Notes under the pieces: generated by a model
Told to the model about the DNA's origin: nothing
The model's input: the letters and a program-made list of their open reading frames with translations, nothing else
The model's database searches: none
Assembly (NCBI RefSeq): GCF_024606225.1
Contig: NZ_JAGRPU010000022.1
Span: forward strand, 45,263-109,262
Source of the DNA: Endozoicomonas sp. ISHI1
GTDB taxonomy: Bacteria; Pseudomonadota; Gammaproteobacteria; Pseudomonadales; Endozoicomonadaceae
Direction of reading: 5' to 3'
Length of the DNA stretch: 64,000 nucleotides
Part shown: piece by piece, positions 56,240 to 64,000 of the stretch
How the letters are laid out: every line of letters starts with the position of its first letter
How positions within the stretch are numbered: the stretch's first letter is position 1
Program-made: the position numbers and the translations under genes

Positions 56240-56345
56240 TTATGCAGTACCCGCAGAATGGCGTCGGACAATGACAGCAAGTAATGAATGAGTACTCTGT
56301 AGTTCAGTTATTTTCACCTTGTAGCGCTGACCGCATGGCTGCCAC
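56240..56345 (-). pseudogene. Possible remnant of a second WD40 gene 3' end
   Basis: The frame reads GQRYKVKITELQ, close to the VQITELQ end of the last blade of the neighbouring WD40 gene, and the underlying bases TGTAGTTCAGT.ATTT match. Only the tail is recognisable. The 230 bases beyond it hold nothing I can identify. Confidence 0.3.
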
Positions 56346-56569
56346 CGGCACTCACCCAAGCTTGTTCGAGCACACCGTCCAGCAGTCCGAAAGCCAGAGC
56401 AGGTTTGCGAATAGGAAAATGGACTTGTGCAGATTGCGGAGCTGAACGCCTGCAATTTTTAAACGCAGCAAAGAACATTCTTGCTGCTGTGCATAGCCGT
56501 CTCGCTGAAGGAATTCCACTGCTTCAGAGGTTTTACGACGTCCTCTATAGCAGTGGGAGGATGTCAAGA

Positions 56570-57037
56570 TTAACCCAGTGCCTGGGCAGCCTGCAGAACG
56601 TCTTCTACATGATTTTTGATCCGGACCTTGCGCCATTCGTGTTGCAGAATGCCTTCACGGTCAATAAGAAAAGTGCTGCGCTCGATCCCCATATATTCCT
56701 TGCCGTACATATTCTTTAACTTGATGACATCAAACAGCTTGCAGAGTTCTTCATCGGGATCGGAGATCAGTTCGAACGGAAACTCATGTTTAGCCTTGAA
56801 GTTTTCGTGGGATTTCAGGCTGTCACGGGAGACGCCGAAAATCAGTGTGCCAGCTTCCTGGAATTCTGAGTACAGATCGCGGAAAGTCTGGCCTTCACTG
56901 ATGCAGCCTGGGGTATTGTCTTTAGGGTAGAAATAAATGACGACCTTCCTGCCTTTCAGTTCGGACAGGGTGACGGTGGTATTATTGGTCGCCTCAGCAG
57001 TGAATTCCGTAACGGGTTGGCCTAAGGTAAAGCTCAT
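56570..57037 (-). CDS. bcp: Peroxiredoxin Bcp/PrxQ
   Basis: Thioredoxin-dependent peroxidase. At 155 residues it has the peroxidatic Cys45 in YPKDNTPGCISEGQTFRD. The usual resolving Cys five residues later is Gln50; Cys99 in DEELCKLFD could resolve instead, or the enzyme may act with an external thiol. ATG 57037 follows GAAGGAAGAACA; an upstream in-frame ATG at 57118 would add an unlikely leader. Confidence 0.93.
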   Translation of the reverse strand: MSFTLGQPVTEFTAEATNNTTVTLSELKGRKVVIYFYPKDNTPGCISEGQTFRDLYSEFQEAGTLIFGVSRDSLKSHENFKAKHEFPFELISDPDEELCKLFDVIKLKNMYGKEYMGIERSTFLIDREGILQHEWRKVRIKNHVEDVLQAAQALG

Positions 57038-57323
57038 TGTTCTTCCTTCGATTCTCTTGTCTTGGATAGTAAGTCTTAAATAGTAAACAGTTGTCTCTGC
57101 TTCAGCTGGCTTTAACAAATGTCAGGCTTTCATATTCGGTCACAAAATGAGCTTGATCAACAGATTGTCTCAAGATCTGGCAAGCCTGTAGCATAATGCT
57201 AATTACTGAAATGGTCTATAAAGCTGGACTGAGTTGAGCGGAATGTCAACGCCGCCCTTGTTAATGGCTGTGTGCGTCAGTAACATTACGCACAGCTTAT
57301 GACTGATCTCTTGGAGTGGATAG

Positions 57324-58199
57324 ATGATTACCGGTAGCCTTGTAGCGCTCGTGACCCCGATGCAGGACGATGGAGAGCCGGATTGGGAGCGTCTTCAGAA
57401 ACTGGTTGAATTCCATGTCGAGGAAGGTACTGATGGCATCGTTGCCGTGGGTACTACCGGAGAATCTGCTACTTTGACCGTGCAGGAACACTGTGAAGTG
57501 ATTAAACGGATTGTCAGGCAGGTTAATGGCCGGATTCCGGTGATTGCCGGTACCGGTGGGAATTCTACCCAGGAAGCCGTTCTGCTGACAGCAGAAGCGA
57601 AAATTCTGGGAGCTGATGCTTGCCTGCTGGTGACTCCTTATTACAACAAGCCAACCCAGGAAGGTTTGTACCTGCATTTCAAAACTATTGCTGATGCTGT
57701 GGCCATTCCCCAAATTCTTTATAATGTACCCGGTCGAACTGCCGTGGATATGTTACCTGAGACTGTGGCTCGTCTGTCCGGTCATGAAAATATTGTCGGC
57801 ATAAAAGAAGCGACCGGCATTCTGGAGCGTGGTATCGAGATTCGTCAACTGTGTGGTGATGACTTTGCTATATACTCCGGCGATGACGCTACCGGTATGG
57901 AAATGATGTTGCAGGGTGCTAACGGCGTCATTTCTGTCACCAACAACCTGGCTCCCCGTAAAATGCACGAGATGTGTGTGGCGGCTCTGGATGGAGATCG
58001 GGCAACAGCAGAAGCAATTAACGCTAAACTGGATGAACTGCATCAGAAGCTGTTTGTTGAGGCAAACCCAATTCCTGTGAAATGGGCGCTGTCGAAGATG
58101 GGGCTGATTGGAGAGGGTATTCGCCTGCCTCTGACACCCTTATCAGAAGGTTATCACTCGGATTTGCGAGAAGCCCTGAAGCAGGCTGAGCTGATTTGA
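57324..58199 (+). CDS. dapA: 4-hydroxy-tetrahydrodipicolinate synthase DapA
   Basis: Condenses pyruvate with aspartate semialdehyde in lysine and diaminopimelate synthesis. The 291-residue protein has Schiff-base Lys161 in GIKEATG, Tyr133 in ILYNVPGR, and substrate-binding [12 protein letters not shown]. Residue numbers match the E. coli enzyme. It precedes bamC, as in many gammaproteobacteria. Confidence 0.97.
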   Translation: MITGSLVALVTPMQDDGEPDWERLQKLVEFHVEEGTDGIVAVGTTGESATLTVQEHCEVIKRIVRQVNGRIPVIAGTGGNSTQEAVLLTAEAKILGADACLLVTPYYNKPTQEGLYLHFKTIADAVAIPQILYNVPGRTAVDMLPETVARLSGHENIVGIKEATGILERGIEIRQLCGDDFAIYSGDDATGMEMMLQGANGVISVTNNLAPRKMHEMCVAALDGDRATAEAINAKLDELHQKLFVEANPIPVKWALSKMGLIGEGIRLPLTPLSEGYHSDLREALKQAELI

Positions 58200-58315
58200 T
58201 TATTAGAGGTTCAGGTGGGTTCAGCCTGACCTCAGTCTCCGGTTATGACTCAGCCCGGGAAAATGAAAGATGTCATCCGGGGGATTGTTATGGAGCTTTT
58301 CAGAATGGAGATCGT

Positions 58316-59455
58316 ATGTCGCGAGCGATGAAAACCTTGCCGGTTATGGCCTGTGCTCTGGCGCTGACAGGTTGTGCCAATCCATTCGGCAAGGAGGGCT
58401 ATTTCCGGGATAAATCCGGTGATTATACCCAGGCGAGGGTGACCAGGCCGTTGGAAATTCCGGAGCAGATGAACACTGAGCCTATGGTGGAATCCTTGTC
58501 TATTCCGCCCATTTCTGCGGACCACTCTCATCTGGAGTCCGAGTTTGATGTGCCAAGGCCTGACCAGCGCCTGACTCAGGAGGAGGGAAGAGTCTATACC
58601 ATCGAAAGGGCAGGTGATGAAGAATGGTTGCTGGTGGGTCATTCCCCTGATGAAGTCTGGCCAAAGCTGCTGGCCTTCCTGGAAGAGAATAATATTCCGG
58701 TCAGATCCCGAAATGTAAAACAGGGGGTTCTTGAAACTGAGTGGACTGACCTGGGTAAAGATCCCGAAAAAGGTTATGTCGCCAGTGCATTCAGTAAACT
58801 GATGGGGGCTGAGGTGACTGGCCCTGTTGAAGACCGATTTCAGTTTGAAGTGCGTCAGGGTGTGAAACCGAATTCTACTGAGGTGCGCCTGAGGATCAAG
58901 TCTCGTGCCATTTTGGAGGAAAGTCAGTCGACCACCGAACCCAAGTGGAACAACCTTTCGGAGCGCAGTCAGAAGATGCGTGACAGTATCCTGAACGAAC
59001 TGCTGTTGTTTATGGTGCGGGATGACAGTGATAAATCCGTCTCCTACTTGGCTCAGGATCTGAACCTGGGTGACCTGGCTGTTATTGAACAGGACGGTGC
59101 CGGTAACCCGCTACTGAGAATGGATCAACTCTCTTATGCCCGTAGCTGGTCTGCAGTTGATGCGGCCCTGCAACAGACAGGGGTGGATGTGACTGACAAG
59201 AACCGTTCGGCAGGTATCTTCTATCTGCAGGTAGACCCTAAAGGAGTGGTCAGGAAAGAGAAAGAGTCCGGTGGCTGGTTCAGTGGCTGGTTTGGCGGTG
59301 GTGAAAAGAAAGAGACACCAAAAGAGGTTTTGTTAATGAGGGTCTCAGAGTTGAATGGGGTCGTCCGGGTATCGGTAGAAAAGGATGCCAATACTTCAGC
59401 GCCTGCCGACATCAGTCGTAAGTTGCTGAATCTTGTGAAGGAAAACCTCAAGTAG
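58316..59455 (+). CDS. bamC: Outer membrane assembly lipoprotein BamC
   Basis: Component of the BAM complex that inserts outer-membrane beta-barrels. Lipoprotein signal (MSRAMKTLPVMACALALTGC), a long unstructured N-terminal segment with YTQARVTRPLEIPEQM, then two helix-grip domains (ERAGDEEWLLVGHSPDEVWP and LRMDQLSYARSWSAVDAALQ). It is 379 residues. ATG 58316 follows TGGAGA; the frame is open back into dapA but that stretch lacks a signal. Followed by a terminator. Confidence 0.93.
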   Translation: MSRAMKTLPVMACALALTGCANPFGKEGYFRDKSGDYTQARVTRPLEIPEQMNTEPMVESLSIPPISADHSHLESEFDVPRPDQRLTQEEGRVYTIERAGDEEWLLVGHSPDEVWPKLLAFLEENNIPVRSRNVKQGVLETEWTDLGKDPEKGYVASAFSKLMGAEVTGPVEDRFQFEVRQGVKPNSTEVRLRIKSRAILEESQSTTEPKWNNLSERSQKMRDSILNELLLFMVRDDSDKSVSYLAQDLNLGDLAVIEQDGAGNPLLRMDQLSYARSWSAVDAALQQTGVDVTDKNRSAGIFYLQVDPKGVVRKEKESGGWFSGWFGGGEKKETPKEVLLMRVSELNGVVRVSVEKDANTSAPADISRKLLNLVKENLK

Positions 59456-59476
59456 TGTAGAATCCCAGTGTTAAGG

Positions 59477-59502
59477 CCAGTCTCCATGACTGGTTTTTTT
59501 TT
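59477..59502 (+). terminator. Rho-independent terminator after bamC
   Basis: CCAGTC-TCCAT-GACTGG followed by nine T (59494-59502). It lies between bamC and purC, so purC likely has its own promoter. Confidence 0.85.
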
Positions 59503-59596
59503 GTTTTTGTTTGCCAGGCAACGCAAACAGTTCCATGGGGCGGCTTTAAGTTTCGCTCCTGTTGATTGTTCATTAGTAGAAGGCAGGATATTGGCA

Positions 59597-60700
59597 ATGA
59601 GCCTTGCTGGTAAAGTACTGGCCGTAAATAACGACCTTCCTATTCGAACAGAGCTTCCCGTGCACTCAGGCAAGGTCCGCTCTGTTTACTGGTTGACAGA
59701 GGCGGACAGCCGTCGCCTGATCAGGGAAAAGGGCTATGATGTAGCTGACGATACCCCTTTGGCCATCATGGTGATTTCTGACCGAATGAGTGCCTTTGAC
59801 TGTATCTGGAGGGGCGAAGGCAACATGAGGGGGGTTCCCGGTAAAGGGGCTGCCCTGAATGCGATCTCCAATCATTGGTTCAAACTTTTCAGGGAGTCCG
59901 GTCTGGCTGACAGCCATATACTGGATATTCCCCATCCCTTTGTCTGGATTGTTCAAAAAGCCCGGCCAGTGATGATTGAAGCGATCTGTCGTCAATACAT
60001 TACAGGGTCGATGTGGCGAGCTTACAGCAAGGGTGAGCGTGATTTCTGTGGTATCCAGCTTCCGGATGGTCTTGAGAAGGACCAGAAATTACCGGAATTA
60101 CTGGTGACACCTTCCACTAAAGGTATTTTGAAAGGAATCCCCGGTGTGCCAGAGGTGGATGATGTTAACATCACCCGGGCTGACCTTTTGACGAATTACG
60201 ACGCTTTCGGCTTTCAGAAGCCTGAAGATATTGATCGTTATGAAAGGCTCCTGAGAGAAGGCTTCGGTGTCATTTCACAAGCTCTGGGTCAGTTGGGCCA
60301 GGTGTTTGTGGATACCAAGTTTGAGTTTGGTTATGTCACCGGTGTTGACGGTCAGGACAAGCTCATTTACATGGATGAAGTGGGGACACCGGATTCTTCC
60401 AGAATTTGGGACGGAGCTTTCTACAGGACCGGTAAGGTGGTGGAAAACTCCAAGGAAGGTTTCCGTCAGCAGTTGCTGAGTTATTTTCCTGATCCGGACA
60501 TCCTGCTCAACAAGGACAGGATGGACGAGAGACGGGCTCTGGCCGAAGAGAATGAGCTGCCCCCATCCATCATGATGGCCGTTTCCAAAACCTACCTGGA
60601 CATTGCTGAGCGCATAACAGGCGAGCCTCTTCAGCTCTCGGACAACCCCAAAGCTGAAGTCGTCACCATTCTCAAGGATGAATATGGTTTGATTGATTAA
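59597..60700 (+). CDS. purC: SAICAR synthetase PurC (long form)
   Basis: Ligates aspartate to CAIR in purine synthesis. At 367 residues it is the longer PurC type found in Vibrio/Shewanella-like lineages rather than the ~237-residue E. coli type. Recognisable blocks: SGKVRSVYW (ATP loop), [32 protein letters not shown], and [10 protein letters not shown] with [18 protein letters not shown] 59597 gives the expected N-terminus; the frame is open to 59468 across the terminator. Confidence 0.95.
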   Translation: MSLAGKVLAVNNDLPIRTELPVHSGKVRSVYWLTEADSRRLIREKGYDVADDTPLAIMVISDRMSAFDCIWRGEGNMRGVPGKGAALNAISNHWFKLFRESGLADSHILDIPHPFVWIVQKARPVMIEAICRQYITGSMWRAYSKGERDFCGIQLPDGLEKDQKLPELLVTPSTKGILKGIPGVPEVDDVNITRADLLTNYDAFGFQKPEDIDRYERLLREGFGVISQALGQLGQVFVDTKFEFGYVTGVDGQDKLIYMDEVGTPDSSRIWDGAFYRTGKVVENSKEGFRQQLLSYFPDPDILLNKDRMDERRALAEENELPPSIMMAVSKTYLDIAERITGEPLQLSDNPKAEVVTILKDEYGLID

Positions 60701-61174
60701 TGACTTTGGTCCGGAGTTCTTCGGTTCTCTGGGTCGGTTTGACGAGGGGGTGGTCTTTTAATAGCGATTGGTTATTAATAAAAATCTGCAGTATGACGGG
60801 AATCGGCTTACTTTTTTCAATTTATAGTCCGCGTAAGGCTTACGTCATCTGTTTTTTATGCACAAATGTCAAGCCCTTGACGTCAAAAAAATGCATCTGG
60901 TCTAAGTAATTGATTTTATAAGGATGAGTTGTAACCTATTGAAAAATAAAGAAAAATAATTGATCAAAAAATGATCGATTTGTATGAGGGGCAGTAAGAA
61001 TAGGTCTTTCTGAATGATTTCACGGGTTCTTCCACAAACTTATCCACAGATTTTGTGGGTAAGATTTCAGTAATGCTTCATCTGGAAGTCATGTAATCTG
61101 CCACCAAAGCCCTTTATTACAACTTTTTATTAAAGAATGCTGGGCTCCTGACGAGTCGGCTAGAGAATCTGAGC
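60701..61174. other. AT-rich intergenic region with DnaA-box-like sites
   Basis: No gene is seen. The region is AT-rich (60910-60990), with GATC sites in TTGATCAAAAAATGATCGAT, and it contains the DnaA-box-like pair described separately. Confidence 0.6.
61040..61062. promoter_or_regulatory. DnaA-box-like pair
   Basis: TTATCCACA (61040-61048) is a perfect consensus DnaA box. TGTGGGTAA (61054-61062) is a one-mismatch box on the opposite strand. They face each other five bases apart, beside an AT-rich stretch, upstream of cnoX. They may regulate transcription or titrate DnaA; an origin is less likely without dnaA, gyrB or mnmG nearby. Confidence 0.55.
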
Positions 61175-62035
61175 ATGAATGAATTGCCAAATATTGTAGA
61201 TCTGACTGAAGAAAATGTCCGAGAAGTATTAATTGAGCAGTCGGCCCAGCGACCGGTGCTACTGGATATCTGGGCTGAGTGGTGTGAGCCCTGCAAGAGT
61301 CAGCTACCGATTCTGGACAGCCTGGTAGAGAACTATCAGGGTAAGTTTCTGTTGGCCAAGCTGGATGCTGAGCAACCTCTGGGCCAGCAGTTAATGGCTC
61401 AGCTGGGGGTGCGTAGTGTACCGACTCTGGTCTTCTTTCATCAGGGACAGCCTGTGCAGGTGTTGTCCGGCTTGCAGACTGAAGCTGCCCTGAAAGAAGT
61501 GCTGGACCCGTTAACCATGAGCCCTGTGGAGCGGATCAGGTTACAGGTTGAGCAGTTGATTGAGGAGGGGCAGCATGAGCAGGCGCTGACGCTGTTACAA
61601 CAGATTCTTCAGGAAGAGCCTGAAAATCACGGGCTTCAGGTGCTTCAGGTTAACCTGCTGCTGGCAGTAGGTCGCATTGACGATGCCAAAACACTGATGG
61701 CTGCATTGCCTGACGATACTGCCGGTATTGCCCAGCCCAGGGCAAAGCTGGCTTTTTATGAAATGATGGTAGAAGCACCGCAAAGGGTAGAGTTGGAAGC
61801 TTGTCTTCACGATAATGAAAACGATCATGAGGCACGTTATCAACTTGCTATCAGTCAGGTGGTTGCCGATGAAAATGAGCAGGCTCTGGAAAACCTTCTG
61901 TTGATCGTGAGGAGAGACCGTGCCTTCCGCGATGACGGCGCCAGACTTTTAATGCTGAAGGTTTTTGATCAGCTGGGTGCTGGAAGCTCACTGGCCAAGC
62001 GTTATCGAGGCAAGCTGTTTGGCTTGATGCATTGA
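61175..62035 (+). CDS. cnoX: Chaperedoxin CnoX (YbbN)
   Basis: Thioredoxin-like domain (residues 1-110) fused to TPR-like repeats (~115-286). It protects proteins from oxidative aggregation and hands them to chaperones. The active site is WCEPC (Cys37, Cys40), a full CXXC, whereas E. coli CnoX has a non-canonical SXXC, so this copy probably keeps redox activity as other lineages do. It is 286 residues, normal. Confidence 0.93.
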   Translation: MNELPNIVDLTEENVREVLIEQSAQRPVLLDIWAEWCEPCKSQLPILDSLVENYQGKFLLAKLDAEQPLGQQLMAQLGVRSVPTLVFFHQGQPVQVLSGLQTEAALKEVLDPLTMSPVERIRLQVEQLIEEGQHEQALTLLQQILQEEPENHGLQVLQVNLLLAVGRIDDAKTLMAALPDDTAGIAQPRAKLAFYEMMVEAPQRVELEACLHDNENDHEARYQLAISQVVADENEQALENLLLIVRRDRAFRDDGARLLMLKVFDQLGAGSSLAKRYRGKLFGLMH

Positions 62036-62055
62036 TGCATTGATGGATTAGTGAG

Positions 62056-62082
62056 TCGGGCTTCCTGTGAATGGAAGCCCGA
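62056..62082. terminator. Hairpin between convergent cnoX and rdgC
   Basis: TCGGGCTTCC (62056-62065) pairs perfectly with GGAAGCCCGA (62073-62082) around a 7-base loop. It is in the right place to end both genes, though T-runs are weak. Confidence 0.6.
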
Positions 62083-62088
62083 TGGCGA

Positions 62089-63012
62089 TTAAGGTTCAGC
62101 AGTTGCTTCCGTGAGTCCGCCCAGAGTCTCGACCAGATCATTGATCAGCTTTCTCAGGGAGAGGCTCATGACTGCGAAATCGGCATCAAATTGTTCGGCT
62201 GCGGTTTCCGCTTCCACTTCGTCCAGTTGATCCTGGATCACTTCACTAAATTTTAGTTTTCGAACAGTCAGGTCATCGCTGAGCACAAAAGTCTGTGCTT
62301 CGTCCCATTGCAGGGATAATTTGCTTACCTGCATGCCACCTTCCAGGTGTGCCTGGATTTCTTCTGTGATCAACGTCTGTCTGCGAACATTAATCTGTCC
62401 ACCCTCGTCACCAGGCTCTCGCAGGTCGCATTCGTCACCCAGAATAAAAGGCGCTGGCACTGCAGGGTTTTCGGACAGCCATTGTGTCATGGAGGCTGAG
62501 GGCGGGTTCTTTAGGGAGGGGTTAATAATCGGCAGGCTGCCCAGGCATTCCCTTAAACAGCTGGTGAGTTCTTCTGCTTTCTTGAAGGAGGATGCGTCCA
62601 CAACCAGCCAGCCCTCTTTTGTATCCACATAAGCGAACGTTTTCTGGTGTTTGGTGAAGGCTCTGGGCAACAATTCCATTGTAATGTCATCCTTGAGCGC
62701 TTTTTTTTCTTTGCTGAACACTTCTCGTTGTTCTTCTTGTTCTATTGTTTCTATTTTTTCTTCCAGGGCATCCTTGATAACACTGGCGGGAAGAATCTTC
62801 TCCTCTTTCCTGGCGCAGATCATGACAAAGTCACCAGTGGTGTGTGTCAGCATATCGCCATGGCGACCCAAAGGTGGAACCCAGCCATATGAGCTAATGT
62901 CCTGGCTGTTGCAGCCACGAAAGCGTTTTTCAGAGAGCTTCTCTTCCAGCTCCTCACTATTCCATTTAACGGGTTTGGTAAAACGATAGAAAATCAGGTT
63001 TTTAAACCACAT
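62089..63012 (-). CDS. rdgC: Recombination-associated protein RdgC
   Basis: Ring-shaped DNA-binding protein that limits RecA filament activity. The N-terminus MWFKNLIFYRFTKPVKW and the block FRGCNSQDISSYGWVPPLGR are characteristic. It is 307 residues, normal. ATG 63012 gives the standard MWFKNL start; an in-frame ATG four codons upstream is also possible. Confidence 0.95.
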   Translation of the reverse strand: MWFKNLIFYRFTKPVKWNSEELEEKLSEKRFRGCNSQDISSYGWVPPLGRHGDMLTHTTGDFVMICARKEEKILPASVIKDALEEKIETIEQEEQREVFSKEKKALKDDITMELLPRAFTKHQKTFAYVDTKEGWLVVDASSFKKAEELTSCLRECLGSLPIINPSLKNPPSASMTQWLSENPAVPAPFILGDECDLREPGDEGGQINVRRQTLITEEIQAHLEGGMQVSKLSLQWDEAQTFVLSDDLTVRKLKFSEVIQDQLDEVEAETAAEQFDADFAVMSLSLRKLINDLVETLGGLTEATAEP

Positions 63013-63203
63013 GATTGAGTCCATGCAAAATTGAGTGTCTGCATTATACGCATCAAGCTTCCGCTACGTGAGAGAAAGTACATGCTGTTTCTGGCCCGAA
63101 AGCATTCATAAAACTGCTTTGATCGGTTTAGGATTTTTGCAGCCTTAATACAGTTTTGCAGTACTCTGTTGCGGATACTTATAAAAAAAGTGTCTAAAGG
63201 CTG

Positions 63204-63233
63204 TTGCGTGAAGTTCGGTTCGCTGCTTATAAT
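63204..63233 (+). promoter_or_regulatory. Stringent-type promoter of the tRNA array
   Basis: TTGCGT (63204-63209), 18-base spacer, then perfect TATAAT (63228-63233), followed by a GC-rich discriminator (GCGCCGCG). That discriminator is typical of growth-rate- and ppGpp-controlled tRNA promoters. It lies ~40 bases before the first tRNA. Confidence 0.75.
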
Positions 63234-63271
63234 GCGCCGCGTTGTTGAGAGACACATGGCCAAGACCGAAA

Positions 63272-63347
63272 GGGTGATTAGCTCAGCTGGGAGAGCATCT
63301 GCCTTACAAGCAGAGGGTCGGCGGTTCGATCCCGTCATCACCCACCA
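63272..63347 (+). tRNA. tRNA-Val (anticodon TAC), copy 1
   Basis: 76 bases with encoded CCA. Acceptor GGGTGAT pairs with ATCACCC, anticodon loop CTTACAA, T-loop GGTTCGATCC. Nearly identical to E. coli tRNA-Val(UAC). Confidence 0.98.
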
Positions 63348-63394
63348 TTTTGAAAGTTAAGACACAAAATGGCAGGTTATTTGAGCTGTTTAGC

Positions 63395-63471
63395 GGACCG
63401 GTAGTTCAGTTGGTTAGAATGCCGGCCTGTCACGCCGGAGGTCGCGGGTTCGAGTCCCGTCCGGTCCGCCA
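63395..63471 (+). tRNA. tRNA-Asp (anticodon GTC), copy 1
   Basis: 77 bases with encoded CCA. Acceptor GGACCGG pairs with CCGGTCC, anticodon loop CTGTCAC, discriminator G. G34 is the queuosine site modified by the pathway that queE and queC serve. Confidence 0.98.
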
Positions 63472-63599
63472 TCTTGATTCAAGATGCAGTAGTGGATGAT
63501 TTGTTTTTTATCCCTTCTCTCGATCAGTGTTTGAACGACAGACGTCTTTATGTACAGTCCAGTTCCGACTCATAGGCAAGAGTCGTTAAAAAATGCTTT

Positions 63600-63675
63600 G
63601 GGTGATTAGCTCAGCTGGGAGAGCATCTGCCTTACAAGCAGAGGGTCGGCGGTTCGATCCCGTCATCACCCACCA
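63600..63675 (+). tRNA. tRNA-Val (anticodon TAC), copy 2
   Basis: Identical in sequence to copy 1, with CCA encoded. Confidence 0.98.
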
Positions 63676-63726
63676 GATTTCATAGAGAGCTTTGGTTTAT
63701 GTAAGGCTCTTTATTAAAAAGAATGC
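63676..63726 (+). repeat. 51-base tRNA spacer, copy 1
   Basis: The spacer between the second tRNA-Val and second tRNA-Asp is repeated exactly at 63950-64000. It contains a weak hairpin (AGAGCTTT/AAGGCTCT) before an AT-rich stretch. Confidence 0.9.
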
Positions 63727-63803
63727 GGACCGGTAGTTCAGTTGGTTAGAATGCCGGCCTGTCACGCCGGAGGTCGCGGGTTCGAGTCCCGTCCGGTCCG
63801 CCA
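63727..63803 (+). tRNA. tRNA-Asp (anticodon GTC), copy 2
   Basis: Identical in sequence to the first tRNA-Asp, with CCA encoded. Confidence 0.98.
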
Positions 63804-63873
63804 TCCTGTTTGATAGAAAGCAAAGATTGCACGACAGGCGCAATCCATTTTGAAGTCGCAGGGCTTTAGATCG

Positions 63874-63949
63874 GGGTGATTAGCTCAGCTGGGAGAGCAT
63901 CTGCCTTACAAGCAGAGGGTCGGCGGTTCGATCCCGTCATCACCCACCA
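63874..63949 (+). tRNA. tRNA-Val (anticodon TAC), copy 3
   Basis: Third identical tRNA-Val, 70 bases after the second tRNA-Asp. Confidence 0.98.
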
Positions 63950-64000
63950 GATTTCATAGAGAGCTTTGGTTTATGTAAGGCTCTTTATTAAAAAGAATGC
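63950..64000 (+). repeat. 51-base tRNA spacer, copy 2
   Basis: Exact copy of 63676-63726. In the first copy the next base begins tRNA-Asp, so a further tRNA-Asp probably starts at the window edge. Confidence 0.9.

Noticed and set aside
60700..60909. Small frame after purC
   Set aside because: AT-rich, no ribosome-binding site and no family-like features.
61040..61062. Chromosomal replication origin
   Set aside because: Only two convincing DnaA boxes and none of the usual origin-flanking genes nearby; kept only as a DnaA-box observation.

Overview
The window reads as a chromosomal segment of a gammaproteobacterium. It holds a complete System I cytochrome c maturation operon, a ybgC-tolQRAB-pal-cpoB cluster, queE/queC, nadA, bepA, dapA-bamC-purC (long-form purC), cnoX, rdgC and a tRNA-Val/tRNA-Asp array. 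Several large or eukaryote-like proteins lie between these housekeeping blocks: a C2H2 zinc-finger protein, an F-box-like/WD40 protein, a pertussis-toxin-S1-like ADP-ribosyltransferase, and three ~2,550-residue AAA/transglutaminase-like proteins. That mix suggests a host-associated marine lineage such as Endozoicomonas. This assignment is inference from gene content, not from a marker gene.

Layout. 1-6.3 kb: a visibly AT-richer accessory region built by repeated duplication. It has a partial ADP-ribosyltransferase gene running off the left edge, a ~1.97-kb tandem duplication carrying two homologous possible GT-B-like genes, a broken copy of the ADP-ribosyltransferase 5' end, and two intact plus two decayed genes for a small secreted Cys-containing family. 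6.3-6.9 kb: decayed DNA with a weak receiver-like relic and a candidate ccm promoter. 6.9-14.2 kb: ccmABCDEFGHI in one tightly overlapping operon. 14.3-14.6 kb: a small lipoprotein gene. 14.8-40.5 kb: the main accessory island, with a nine-repeat zinc-finger protein followed by three tandem paralogues of 2,532, 2,524 and 2,574 residues. Each paralogue has a conserved leader, an apparently active dynein-related AAA module, a second AAA module with altered Walker motifs, a transglutaminase-like Cys-His-Asp triad and a conserved C-terminal domain that I do not recognise. 40.5-46.9 kb: a lipoprotein gene, then the Tol-Pal envelope cluster. 47-63 kb: mostly housekeeping genes, interrupted by a phytase-like secreted protein and the F-box-like/WD40 gene. 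63.2-64 kb: a Val-Asp-Val-Asp-Val tRNA array behind a stringent-type promoter, almost certainly continuing past the right edge.

How the genes work together. The ccm genes form one pathway that exports haem, chaperones it on CcmE and attaches it to apocytochromes. The Tol-Pal genes form the envelope-constriction machine. queE and queC share queuosine synthesis. dapA-bamC-purC is a common gammaproteobacterial neighbourhood. The accessory genes have no visible pathway link. Their domains (ADP-ribosyltransferase, possible glycosyltransferase, F-box/WD40, C2H2 fingers, transglutaminase fold) are types often used against eukaryotic hosts or in conflict systems. The tandem AAA-transglutaminase family is the best candidate here for an undescribed system.
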